This document shows, one piece after another, positions 6,118-12,072 of a stretch of DNA of 12,383 nt (position 1 is its first letter; every line of letters begins with the position of its first letter). The notes under the pieces were generated by a model that ran no database searches, was not told the origin of the DNA, and saw nothing but the letters and a program-made list of their open reading frames with translations. The translations under genes were made by a program, and so were the position numbers. The DNA is from DATBLY01 sp036555125. Its GTDB lineage: Bacteria; Actinomycetota; UBA4738; HRBIN12. The stretch spans positions 1-12,383 of the forward strand of contig DATBLY010000181.1 of NCBI GenBank assembly GCA_036555125.1, read 5' to 3'.

Positions 6118-6807
6118 ATGCCCGACGCGGCCCGCCCCGAGCGAACGCACCGCGACGGGATCCGCGCATCGCTGCCCCTGGCGATCGCCGTGCTGGGGTT
6201 CGGGCTGTCGTTCGGCGTCCTGGCGCGCGCCTCGGGGATGGGATCGGTGGCCCCGATCGTGATGTCCGCGACCACGTTCGCGGGGTCCGCTCAGTTCGCC
6301 GCGGTCCAGGTGCTGGGGGCCGGCGGCAGCGTCGCGGCGGCCGTGACGGCCGCGGTCCTGCTGAACGCGCGGTACGGGCCGATCGGCGTGAGCGTGGCGC
6401 CGTACCTCAGGGGATCCTGGTGGTCCCGGTTCCTGCACGCGCAGCTCGTGGTGGACGAGTCGTGGGCGATCGCGGCCGAGGGCGAGGGCCGGTTCAACCA
6501 CCGCGTGCTGATCGGCTCCGGGCTCGTGCTGTACGTGGCGTGGGTCCTCGGCACGGTGCTCGGGGTCGTGTTCGGCGACGTGATCGGCGACCCCACGCGG
6601 TGGGGCCTCGACGCGGCGTTCCCCGCGCTCTTCCTGGCGCTCCTGGTCCCGCAGCTCCGGTCGCGCGACGCCCGCGTCGTCGCGGTCCTGGGCGCGGCCA
6701 TCGCCCTCGCGCTCACGCCGTTCACCCAGCCGGGCGTCCCGATCATCGCGGCGAGCGCGGCCTGCCTCCTGGGGTTGTTCCGGCGCCCGGAGGCGACGCC
6801 CCGATGA
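6118..6807 (+). CDS. azlC: AzlC-family branched-chain amino-acid exporter, large subunit
   Basis: A 229-residue polytopic inner-membrane protein. Family signatures include FAGSAQFAAV (54-63), LLNARYGPIG (81-90) and VVDESWAIA (111-119). Hydrophobic segments lie near residues 18-36, 45-65, 68-95, 130-153, 165-180, 186-202 and 206-221. AzlC (BrnF in Corynebacterium) pairs with the small AzlD subunit to export branched-chain amino acids or methionine and related analogues driven by membrane energy. The stop overlaps the AzlD start in an ATGA, so the two are co-translated. The ATG at 6118 is supported by a TAGCAT box 6 nt upstream rather than by a Shine-Dalgarno. Exact substrate unknown. Confidence 0.92.
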   Translation: MPDAARPERTHRDGIRASLPLAIAVLGFGLSFGVLARASGMGSVAPIVMSATTFAGSAQFAAVQVLGAGGSVAAAVTAAVLLNARYGPIGVSVAPYLRGSWWSRFLHAQLVVDESWAIAAEGEGRFNHRVLIGSGLVLYVAWVLGTVLGVVFGDVIGDPTRWGLDAAFPALFLALLVPQLRSRDARVVAVLGAAIALALTPFTQPGVPIIAASAACLLGLFRRPEATPR

Positions 6808-7112
6808 GCGACGCCTGGCTCGTGGTCCTGCTCGTGGGCGGGGCGACCGTGACGATCAAGGCCGCGGGCCCCGTGCTCTTGGGCGGCCGGGCGCTCCCGG
6901 CGCCGGTGACCCGGATGATCGGGCTCCTCGCCCCCGCGATCCTCGGAGCCCTGGTGGCCTGGGCGACGTTCGCGGTCGACCGGCGGCTGGTGATCGACGA
7001 GCGGATCCTCGGGATGGCGGCCGCGGCGATCGCGATCTGGTTCCGGGCTCCCCTGCTGCTGGTCGTCGTGATCGCGGGGGGCGTGACCGCGTTGGCCCGC
7101 GCCCTCACCTAG
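6804..7112 (+). CDS. azlD: AzlD-family branched-chain amino-acid exporter, small subunit
   Basis: A 102-residue small membrane protein with about four hydrophobic segments (residues 5-26, 36-57, 68-80, 84-98). Its length, the position directly after azlC and features such as TIKAAGPVLLGGR and the P-V-T-R-M-I-G-L-L-AP-A stretch mark it as the AzlD/BrnE partner, which is required for export by the large subunit. The ATG overlaps the azlC TGA, and a GGAGG at 6789-6793 inside azlC gives a 10-nt spacing. Its TAG stop forms the first three bases of the -10 box of the following aminopeptidase gene. Confidence 0.9.
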   Translation: MSDAWLVVLLVGGATVTIKAAGPVLLGGRALPAPVTRMIGLLAPAILGALVAWATFAVDRRLVIDERILGMAAAAIAIWFRAPLLLVVVIAGGVTALARALT

Positions 7113-7115
7113 ACT
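7110..7115 (+). promoter_or_regulatory. -10 box TAGACT for the P1 aminopeptidase, built on the azlD stop codon
   Basis: TAGACT ends 8 nt before the ATG at 7124 with no Shine-Dalgarno between. Its TAG is the azlD stop (7110-7112). A leaderless transcript is predicted in addition to any read-through from azlCD. Confidence 0.55.
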
Positions 7116-7123
7116 GCGCGCCG

Positions 7124-8257
7124 ATGACGCGCTACCGAGACCTCGGGCTCACGGTGGGCCAGCTCGATCCCGGTCCCCTGAACGCGATCACGGACGTCGA
7201 CGGCGTCCGGGTCGGCGTGACGACCCTGATCTCGGGCGACGGCCCGTTGCAGGTGGGACGTGGTCCGATCCGCACCGGCGTCACGGTGATCGTCCCGCAC
7301 GACGCGATCGGCGCCGAGCCGGTCTTCGCGGGCTGCCACCGCCTGAACGGCAACGGGGAGCTCACGGGCCTCGAGTGGGTCCGGGAGTCGGGCCAGCTCA
7401 CCACCCCCGTCGCGATCACGAACACCCACAGCGTCGGGATCGTGCGCGACGCATTGATCGAGGCCGAGGTTCGCGAGGACCCGTCGCGTTCGGCCAACCT
7501 GTGGAGCCTCCCCGTGGTCGGCGAGACCTACGACGGCACCCTCAACGACATCGACGGCTTCCACGTCACGGCCGATCACCTGCACGCCGCTCTCGCGGCC
7601 GCCTCCGGTGGCCCGATCCCCGAGGGGAACGTCGGCGGTGGGACGGGGATGATCTGCCACGACTTCAAGGGCGGGACCGGTACGGCGTCCCGGCGGCTCG
7701 GCGAGGCGCTGGGGGGGTGGACCGTCGGGGCCCTCGTCCAGTCGAACTACGGACGGCGCGAGCGTCTGACCGTGGACGGCGTGCCCGTGGGCCGCGAGAT
7801 CCCGGTCACGGAGGTTCCATCCGCCTGGGACGACGCCGAGGGGCCGCGGCAGGCGGGCGCGGGCTCGATCATCGTGATCCTGGCGACCGACGCGCCCCTG
7901 CTCCCCCACCAGTGCGAGCGCCTGGCCCAACGCGCGGGCCTCGGGGTCGCGCGCGTCGGCGGCGCCGGCGAGAACTCGAGCGGGGACCTGTTCCTCGCGT
8001 TCTCCACCGGGAACCGCGGACGCCTGGCGAGCTACAAGCTCGAAACGGCGCGCGCGCCGTTCGACGTGACGACGATCCCCGATGCGGCGATCTCGGACCT
8101 GTTCTGGGCGGCGATCGAGGCGACCGAGGAAGCGATCCTGAACGCGCTGGTGTCGGCCCAGACGATGACCGGTCGCGACGGGATCACGGCGCACGCGCTG
8201 GACCACGGGCGGCTGATCGAGATCATGACCCGGTACGGGCGGGGCCCGTCCGCCTGA
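7124..8257 (+). CDS. P1/S58 (DmpA-like) family aminopeptidase
   Basis: A 377-residue member of the DmpA/BapA family, whose precursor self-cleaves into alpha and beta chains at a Gly-Ser bond. The scissile site is visible in PRQAGAGSIIVILATDAPL, giving Gly247/Ser248 as cleavage site and N-terminal nucleophile. Other expected active-site elements are ETYDG (Tyr136), QSNYG (Asn208) and the Ser286/Asp288 region in ENSSGDLFLAFST. The N-terminal NAITDVDGVRVG and the NVGGGTGM (169-176) stretch are typical. Relatives release N-terminal D-, L- or beta-amino acids from peptides. No signal peptide, so cytoplasmic. It lies 11 nt after azlD, so peptide hydrolysis may feed amino acids to the exporter; this link is inference. 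Confidence 0.92.
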   Translation: MTRYRDLGLTVGQLDPGPLNAITDVDGVRVGVTTLISGDGPLQVGRGPIRTGVTVIVPHDAIGAEPVFAGCHRLNGNGELTGLEWVRESGQLTTPVAITNTHSVGIVRDALIEAEVREDPSRSANLWSLPVVGETYDGTLNDIDGFHVTADHLHAALAAASGGPIPEGNVGGGTGMICHDFKGGTGTASRRLGEALGGWTVGALVQSNYGRRERLTVDGVPVGREIPVTEVPSAWDDAEGPRQAGAGSIIVILATDAPLLPHQCERLAQRAGLGVARVGGAGENSSGDLFLAFSTGNRGRLASYKLETARAPFDVTTIPDAAISDLFWAAIEATEEAILNALVSAQTMTGRDGITAHALDHGRLIEIMTRYGRGPSA

Positions 8258-8271
8258 GCGGCGGCGGGCCC
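8242..8271. terminator. 12-bp bidirectional hairpin with the stop codon in its loop
   Basis: GGGCCCG (8242-8248), a bulged T, CCGCC (8250-8254), loop TGAGC, GGCGG (8260-8264), CGGGCCC (8265-8271). The loop contains the TGA of the aminopeptidase. The stop of the convergent lysyl-oxidase gene follows 5 nt later. Very stable by GC content, without a U-tract. Confidence 0.6.
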
Positions 8272-8276
8272 TCCGG

Positions 8277-9059
8277 TCAGCAGCGCCCCGCGAGCGTTCG
8301 AACGGACGAGCCGCGGATCCGGATCGGCAGGGTCCGACGGTTGTCGTCGTCCCGCCGCTCGGCGATCCGACGCGGGGGGTCGGTGAGCGAGCTCAGGCAG
8401 TAGCGACCGTCCGGCACGCCGCGGATATCGAGGCTCTGCCCGAACAGGTCCGCGGCGTACAGGTCCGCCCAGCCGACCGACATCCCGGTCGTCCCGTCCT
8501 GGGTGCACTCGCCGAAGTAAGGCTGCGCGGGCGTTCCCGGAAGCATCCACGCCGACAGCGAGTCCCGGACGCAGAACGAGACCTTGTCCGCCACCGCGAC
8601 GACGCGGCCGCTCGATGCGCGCGCGAGGACGTAGCGCGCGAAGTCCTCCAGGTGCCAGTGGTCGTGCTCGGGGTGGAAGAACATGCACCCGACGAACCGC
8701 TCGGCGACGGGCTGGTCGACGCCACGCGTGAACACCCCGTCGCCGTCGGTGTCGCCGTAGATCCGTTGGTACGCGGAGCGGTCGTCCTGGGGATCGCCGT
8801 CGCCGTCGCAATCGTCGACGATCGGGTAGAGCTCCAGGACGCCCGGCCCTCGGTTGCCGACGGTGTTGGAGAACCTGAGGTTCCGCACGCCCGGCGCCCG
8901 CTCGATCGAGACGTCGGCGAACGGGAGCGTGACGAGGTTCGGGCGGAGCACGTGCGTGCCCGTGCGCTCGAGCGGCGGGTCGGCGGCAGACGGCGCGGCG
9001 AGCCCCGACAACGCCACGACGATCGCGATCGACAGCGAGGCGAACACCCGTCGCGGCAT
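8277..9059 (-). CDS. Secreted lysyl-oxidase-family copper amine oxidase
   Basis: A 260-residue protein with a Sec signal peptide (MPRR, hydrophobic core to about residue 22, APSAA before the likely cut near 26). The lysyl oxidase domain is complete: HPEHDHWHLEDFARY (129-143) supplies copper ligands His132, His134 and His136; ADKVSFCVRD (157-166) has Lys159 where human LOX uses Lys320; GMSVGWADLYAADLFGQSLD (192-211) has Tyr201 where human LOX has its quinone-forming Tyr355. VPDGRYCL closes the domain. Two Asp-rich loops, DDCDGDGDPQDD (82-93) and GDTDGDGVF (102-110), look like calcium sites. Lysyl oxidases turn peptidyl lysine to aldehydes; the bacterial substrate is unknown. The ATG is 2 nt after the tRNA-Pro 3' end and needed for the signal peptide, with no separate promoter visible. 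Confidence 0.85.
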   Translation of the reverse strand: MPRRVFASLSIAIVVALSGLAAPSAADPPLERTGTHVLRPNLVTLPFADVSIERAPGVRNLRFSNTVGNRGPGVLELYPIVDDCDGDGDPQDDRSAYQRIYGDTDGDGVFTRGVDQPVAERFVGCMFFHPEHDHWHLEDFARYVLARASSGRVVAVADKVSFCVRDSLSAWMLPGTPAQPYFGECTQDGTTGMSVGWADLYAADLFGQSLDIRGVPDGRYCLSSLTDPPRRIAERRDDDNRRTLPIRIRGSSVRTLAGRC

Positions 9060-9061
9060 CG

Positions 9062-9136
9062 TCGGGGCGGGCGGATTCGAACCGCCGACCTCCTGGTCCC
9101 AAACCAGGTGCGCTAACCAGGCTGCGCTACGCCCCG
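9062..9136 (-). tRNA. tRNA-Pro (anticodon TGG)
   Basis: 75 nt folding as a full cloverleaf: acceptor CGGGGCG/CGCCCCG, D-stem GCGC/GCGC, anticodon stem CCTGG/CCAGG with loop TTTGGGA (anticodon TGG), T-stem GGCGG/CCGCC with loop TTCGAAT, discriminator A. CCA is not encoded; the bases after the discriminator are CG and then the ATG of the lysyl-oxidase gene. Confidence 0.96.
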
Positions 9137-9145
9137 ATCCCTCGG

Positions 9146-9151
9146 ATTCTA
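9146..9151 (-). promoter_or_regulatory. -10 box TAGAAT for tRNA-Pro and probably the lysyl-oxidase gene
   Basis: On the minus strand TAGAAT ends 9 nt before the mature tRNA 5' end. No other promoter is visible between the tRNA and the lysyl-oxidase ATG, so this one may drive both. Confidence 0.55.
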
Positions 9152-9210
9152 CGTTCGACGCATCTCGGTCCGGTCCCGGGCCGCCGGTATGGCCGGATGC
9201 CCCCGTCGGC

Positions 9211-9216
9211 TATCCT
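9211..9216 (+). promoter_or_regulatory. -10 box TATCCT for the LapA-domain gene
   Basis: TATCCT lies 44 nt before the ATG at 9261, giving a leader of about 38 nt with AAGGGG 4 nt before the start. The 124-bp gap between tRNA-Pro and this gene holds these two divergent promoters and nothing else I can identify. Confidence 0.4.
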
Positions 9217-9260
9217 CGGCCCACGTTGACCGGCTCCGTCGGCGAACGGGAAGGGGTGCC

Positions 9261-9533
9261 ATGGTCCAGGGATCGGGCGACATGAGCACGCAGGAGGGCC
9301 GCAAGCTCGGGGGCGGAGCGATCGCCTCGCTGATCGGCGTCGGGCTGCTCGTCATCTTCATGTTCCAGAACACGGAGGACGTCCAGCTCGACTTCCTGGT
9401 CTGGAGCTTCACCTGGCCGCTCTGGCTCCTCACGATGGCCTCGGCGATCCTCGGCGCGATGGTCTGGTTCGGCATCGGCGTGATGCGCCGCCACCGGCGA
9501 CGCAAGGAGCGCCGCCAGGACCGCCGGGGCTGA
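9261..9533 (+). CDS. LapA-domain (DUF1049) small membrane protein
   Basis: A 90-residue protein with two hydrophobic segments (about residues 18-36 and 51-74), separated by QNTEDVQLDFLVW, and a strongly basic C-terminal tail (RRHRRRKERRQDRRG). The F-Q-N-x-x-x-V-x-L-x-F-L pattern between the segments is the lipopolysaccharide-assembly-protein-A domain signature. In enterobacteria such proteins help couple LPS synthesis; in Gram-positive lineages the role is unknown. The ATG at 9261 is preferred for the AAGGGG just upstream; an in-frame ATG at 9282 would shorten the protein by seven residues without touching the domain. It converges on the K+ channel gene. Confidence 0.82.
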   Translation: MVQGSGDMSTQEGRKLGGGAIASLIGVGLLVIFMFQNTEDVQLDFLVWSFTWPLWLLTMASAILGAMVWFGIGVMRRHRRRKERRQDRRG

Positions 9534-9574
9534 CGCCGGAGCCGGTTGAGCCCGCCCTCGGCGCCGCTCAGCCC
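9527..9574. terminator. Bidirectional hairpin pairing two convergent stop codons
   Basis: GGGCTGA (9527-9533, ending in the LapA stop) pairs with TCAGCCC (9568-9574, beginning with the channel stop), and CGCCG (9534-9538) with CGGCG (9559-9563). That is about 12 bp with a 4-nt bulge and a 20-nt loop. No U-tract. Confidence 0.45.
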
Positions 9575-10365
9575 GCGGAGGCGTCGCGAGGACCCGTGCC
9601 GGCTCGCAGCGCGGCGAGCTCGCGGTGGATCGCGGCCAGCTCCTCCACGAGCGGGTCGGCGCCCGACGGCCCGGTGGCGGCCGGGCTCTCCGGCTGGGGG
9701 ATCAGCACGCTCGCCAGGATGCTCGCGAGGGCGCCGATGATGCCGACGCCCGAGAACATCACGAACGTGGCGGTGATCCTCCCCGCGGCCGTGACCGGGT
9801 ACAGGTCGCCGTACCCGACGGTGGTGATGGTCACGACCGCCCACCAGAGCGCCCCGCCCCCCGTCGTGATGCTGGCTCCCGGCGCCCCGGCCTCGAACTG
9901 CAGCACGAGGACGCTGGCCACGCTCAGCACGATCATCGCGAGCGAGAGGGTCACGAAGAGCGCGTACTGCCCCCGGTTGTCCAACACGTCCTTCACGAGC
10001 TCGCGCTTGTTCTGACCGCGGAGGAGCCGGGCGATCCGCGACAGCCGGCTCAGCCGCGCGAGCCGCAGCAGGGCCGCGTACTTGAACGCTCCCGAGCCGA
10101 CGCTGGGGATCGACCCCAGCAGGTCGAGCCAGCCGCGACCGTCGATGAAGTAGGCCCGTTTGGAGGACGCGCGCCGCAGCCGCATCGCGAAGTCGAAGAG
10201 GAACACCACGCAGATCGCGTTGTCGTAGATCTGGAGCAGCCTGCGCGTGGCCTCGTTCACCGGCAGGACGAGCGCCACCATGACCGCCAACGAGAGCACG
10301 GTGAGCACGAGGATGAACAGCTCGTACGCGTTGCTCCGTCGATCCGTCGTCGTTGCCTCAGCCAT
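9568..10365 (-). CDS. Six-TM voltage-gated potassium channel (Kv-like)
   Basis: A 265-residue inner-membrane ion channel. The pore has TITTVGYGDLYP (179-190), the K+ selectivity filter. S4 is exceptionally regular: Arg at 101, 104, 107, 110, 113 and 116 (LLRLARLSRLSRIARLL), the every-third-residue voltage-sensor pattern. S1 is near 14-34, S2 near 47-63, S3 near 79-90, S5 near 134-156 and S6 near 196-222. The C-terminal PLVEELAAIHRELAALRAG (238-256) is a likely short coiled coil for tetramer assembly, as in KvAP/KvLm-type channels. The ATG at 10365 has a GGAGGAGG 10 nt upstream. A TAGCGT -10 box further up gives a leader of about 34 nt. It is divergent from a small membrane protein gene. Confidence 0.93.
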   Translation of the reverse strand: MAEATTTDRRSNAYELFILVLTVLSLAVMVALVLPVNEATRRLLQIYDNAICVVFLFDFAMRLRRASSKRAYFIDGRGWLDLLGSIPSVGSGAFKYAALLRLARLSRLSRIARLLRGQNKRELVKDVLDNRGQYALFVTLSLAMIVLSVASVLVLQFEAGAPGASITTGGGALWWAVVTITTVGYGDLYPVTAAGRITATFVMFSGVGIIGALASILASVLIPQPESPAATGPSGADPLVEELAAIHRELAALRAGTGPRDASAG

Positions 10366-10405
10366 GGCGAACGATCCTCCTCCGTGTCGTCTGCGTTCGG
10401 GGCGA

Positions 10406-10411
10406 ACGCTA
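10406..10411 (-). promoter_or_regulatory. -10 box TAGCGT for the K+ channel
   Basis: On the minus strand TAGCGT lies 40 nt before the ATG at 10365, with the Shine-Dalgarno (rc of 10376-10383) in between. An imperfect palindrome at 10414-10428 lies directly upstream where RNA polymerase or a regulator would contact. Confidence 0.4.
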
Positions 10412-10471
10412 GTCGAGGCGATCGCTCGAGGATGCGACCTCCGGCCGATGCTGCTCGATGTGGCCGGTGGG

Positions 10472-10477
10472 TAGGGT
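10472..10477 (+). promoter_or_regulatory. -10 box TAGGGT for the small membrane protein (leaderless)
   Basis: TAGGGT ends 7 nt before the ATG at 10485. The GGAGG at 10479-10483 is only 1 nt from the ATG, too close to act as a normal ribosome-binding site. Confidence 0.5.
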
Positions 10478-10484
10478 CGGAGGC

Positions 10485-10892
10485 ATGGAGGTCGTCTCCC
10501 GCAGGGAACGCGAACGTCCGCCCACCGGGGTCTTCACGCTCCTGTTGATCCTGGGGCTCGTCCTCGCGGCGTTCCTGCTGATGATGCTCGTGCGCTCGCC
10601 GGGCGCCGGACCGCGGTTCGCGGTCGGCAACGCGGTCGGCACGGCCTGTCCGCCCGGCGAGGGCATCCCGGTCTGCTTCACCGTCACCGTGACGAACACC
10701 GGCCGTGCGGCGGCCGCGGTGCGCTGCGACGTGGAGGCCGCGAGCGGGAACACGGCCACCTTCCTCGAGGGCGGGACCGCCTTCACCAGCGCGGGGACGA
10801 TCCGGCCGGGTCAGCCGCTCGAGCTCACGGTCGCCGTCACGACGGAGACCGACACGGTGCTCACGCCGAGCGTCGCCTGCGCGTCCGTCTGA
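10485..10892 (+). CDS. Small membrane-anchored protein with an extracytoplasmic beta-rich domain (unknown function)
   Basis: A 135-residue protein that I do not recognise. Residues 1-14 are charged (SRRERERPPT), residues 15-36 form one hydrophobic helix (GVFTLLLILGLVLAAFLLMMLV), and the rest is a beta-rich domain probably outside the membrane. This domain contains TVTVTNTGRAAAAVRCDVEA (66-85) and IRPGQPLELTVAV (106-118), a pattern seen in Ig-like folds of the FxLYD/CARDB kind, and four Cys (55, 64, 81, 132) that could form two disulfides. The ATG at 10485 is supported by a -10 box 7 nt upstream; an in-frame ATG at 10458 is less likely because it would precede that box. It is divergent from the K+ channel, 119 bp away, and convergent with PhzF. 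Confidence 0.75.
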   Translation: MEVVSRRERERPPTGVFTLLLILGLVLAAFLLMMLVRSPGAGPRFAVGNAVGTACPPGEGIPVCFTVTVTNTGRAAAAVRCDVEAASGNTATFLEGGTAFTSAGTIRPGQPLELTVAVTTETDTVLTPSVACASV

Positions 10893-10900
10893 TCCGCACC

Positions 10901-10929
10901 CGACGGCTCCATCGCGGCCGGCCCCGTCG
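10901..10929. terminator. Weak convergent hairpin CGACGG/CCGTCG
   Basis: CGACGG (10901-10906) can pair with CCGTCG (10924-10929) across a 17-nt GC-rich loop in the 45-bp gap between convergent stops. Short stem, no U-tract; low confidence as a terminator. Confidence 0.25.
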
Positions 10930-10937
10930 CGCCCCGG

Positions 10938-11807
10938 TCACGCCCCCGGGACGTCGAAGACGCCCGACCCGACCGCGCAGACGCCGCCGCCGACCGCCAC
11001 GCTCCATCCGTCGTCGTCCGCCCCGATCTCGAGCTCGATCGTGCTGGGGCGGCCGGTCAGCTCCCCCTGCTCGATCGTGGCGCGTCCCGGCAGGCCGGCC
11101 AGGCCGTGCTCCGCGAGGTACGCGCCCAGCGGGCCCGCGGCCGACGCGGTCGCGGGGTCCTCGCCGATCCGGCTCGACCGGTCGAACATCCGCGCCATCA
11201 CGTCGCCCGGGCCGCGGACCACGAACAGGTAGAGCGACTCCGCCTCGGTCGCCGCGCAGACGGCGGCGCAGCCGCGGTCGTCCCGGGCGGCGCGCCGGAG
11301 CGTGGCTTCGTCGCGCACCGGCACCATCAGGTGCGGCAGGCCGGTCGAGACGCGTGCGATCGGCAGGTCCGGGACCAGATCCGCCGGCTCGAGACCGGCC
11401 GCGGCGGCGATCGCATCCCGCTCCGCGACGGCCCCATCGAACCGGGGCGGCAGCTGTCGCATCCAGCCCGACCCGCTCCCGAGGTCGACCGTGACGGGGA
11501 TCTCGCCCGCGATGCACCGCTGGGTCAGCGAGGCGGCCGCGCGTCCCTCGTTCACGACGACGAACGCGGTGCCGAGCGTCGGATGACCCGCGAACGGGAG
11601 CTCGGAGACCGGCGTGAAGATCCGCACGTCGTAGCCGTCCTCGCGGATCGCCGTCACGAACGTCGTCTCCGAGAACCCGATCTCGGCGGCGAGCGCCTGC
11701 ATCGTCTCGGCCCTCAGGTTCGCCGGCGGTTCGGGAACGACGCAGAGCTGGTTGCCGGCGAACGGACGGACGGTGAACACGTCGACGAGCCGGAACGCGA
11801 CCTCCAT
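10938..11807 (-). CDS. PhzF-family isomerase/epimerase
   Basis: A 289-residue member of the PhzF/YddE family, which share a diaminopimelate-epimerase-like double barrel. Visible motifs: VDVFTVRPFAGNQLCVV (8-24), EIGFSETTFV (42-51) with the catalytic Glu47, LPFAGHPTLGTAFV (70-83) and GEDPATASAAGPLGAY (215-230) with conserved Asp217. PhzF itself isomerises dihydro-3-hydroxyanthranilate in phenazine synthesis. No other phenazine gene is here, so a general isomerase of unknown substrate is more likely. The ATG at 11807 has no Shine-Dalgarno but a GATACT box 8 nt upstream. It converges on the unknown membrane protein gene and is divergent from tRNA-Gly. Confidence 0.92.
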   Translation of the reverse strand: MEVAFRLVDVFTVRPFAGNQLCVVPEPPANLRAETMQALAAEIGFSETTFVTAIREDGYDVRIFTPVSELPFAGHPTLGTAFVVVNEGRAAASLTQRCIAGEIPVTVDLGSGSGWMRQLPPRFDGAVAERDAIAAAAGLEPADLVPDLPIARVSTGLPHLMVPVRDEATLRRAARDDRGCAAVCAATEAESLYLFVVRGPGDVMARMFDRSSRIGEDPATASAAGPLGAYLAEHGLAGLPGRATIEQGELTGRPSTIELEIGADDDGWSVAVGGGVCAVGSGVFDVPGA

Positions 11808-11815
11808 GGGCCGTG

Positions 11816-11821
11816 AGTATC
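11816..11821 (-). promoter_or_regulatory. -10 box GATACT for the PhzF gene (leaderless)
   Basis: On the minus strand GATACT ends 8 nt before the ATG at 11807, with no ribosome-binding sequence between. Confidence 0.45.
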
Positions 11822-11863
11822 GCAGCTCCGCCGTGCGTCAGGCTGGATGCGTCGCGGGTGGAT

Positions 11864-11869
11864 TAGGCT
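11864..11869 (+). promoter_or_regulatory. -10 box TAGGCT for tRNA-Gly
   Basis: TAGGCT ends 8 nt before the mature tRNA 5' end at 11878. No clear -35 is seen. Confidence 0.55.
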
Positions 11870-11877
11870 GGGGCTCT

Positions 11878-11951
<74 letters not shown>

Positions 11952-11986
11952 CGGTGTCGTGACCACCGCCGTCGATGTCGCCGGGG

Positions 11987-11992
11987 TACGCT
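11987..11992 (+). promoter_or_regulatory. -10 box TACGCT for tRNA-Arg
   Basis: TACGCT ends 7 nt before the mature tRNA 5' end at 12000. It indicates a transcription unit separate from tRNA-Gly, 48 bp upstream. Confidence 0.55.
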
Positions 11993-11999
11993 CCCACGG

Positions 12000-12072
12000 G
12001 CGCCGGTAGCTCAGTGGACAGAGCGACGGACTTCTAATCCGTTGGCCGGAGGTTCGAATCCTCCCCGGCGCG
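12000..12072 (+). tRNA. tRNA-Arg (anticodon TCT)
   Basis: Cloverleaf with acceptor GCGCCGG/CCGGCGC, D-stem GCTC/GAGC, anticodon stem ACGGA/TCCGT with loop CTTCTAA (anticodon TCT), T-stem GGAGG/CCTCC with loop TTCGAAT, discriminator G. The next bases are CAG, so CCA is not encoded, unlike tRNA-Gly nearby. Confidence 0.96.

Noticed and set aside
5502..7112. 536-codon plus-strand frame spanning HExxH, azlC and azlD
   Set aside because: Only its last 102 codons (azlD) are real; the rest is composition-driven read-through opposite or out of frame with azlC and the HExxH gene.
7109..8206. 365-codon minus-strand frame opposite the P1 aminopeptidase
   Set aside because: Arg/Gly/Asp-rich shadow with no recognisable motif; the plus-strand peptidase has complete active-site motifs.
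8032..9102. Alternative minus-strand frame over the lysyl-oxidase gene
   Set aside because: Lacks any domain and starts inside tRNA-Pro; the other frame has a signal peptide and complete LOX motifs.
10479..10483. GGAGG as Shine-Dalgarno for the 10485 gene
   Set aside because: Only 1 nt separates it from the ATG, too close for normal pairing; a leaderless start from TAGGGT is more consistent.
10938..11807. PhzF as a sign of a phenazine biosynthesis cluster
   Set aside because: No phzA-E or phzG-like genes are nearby, and PhzF homologues are widespread outside phenazine producers.
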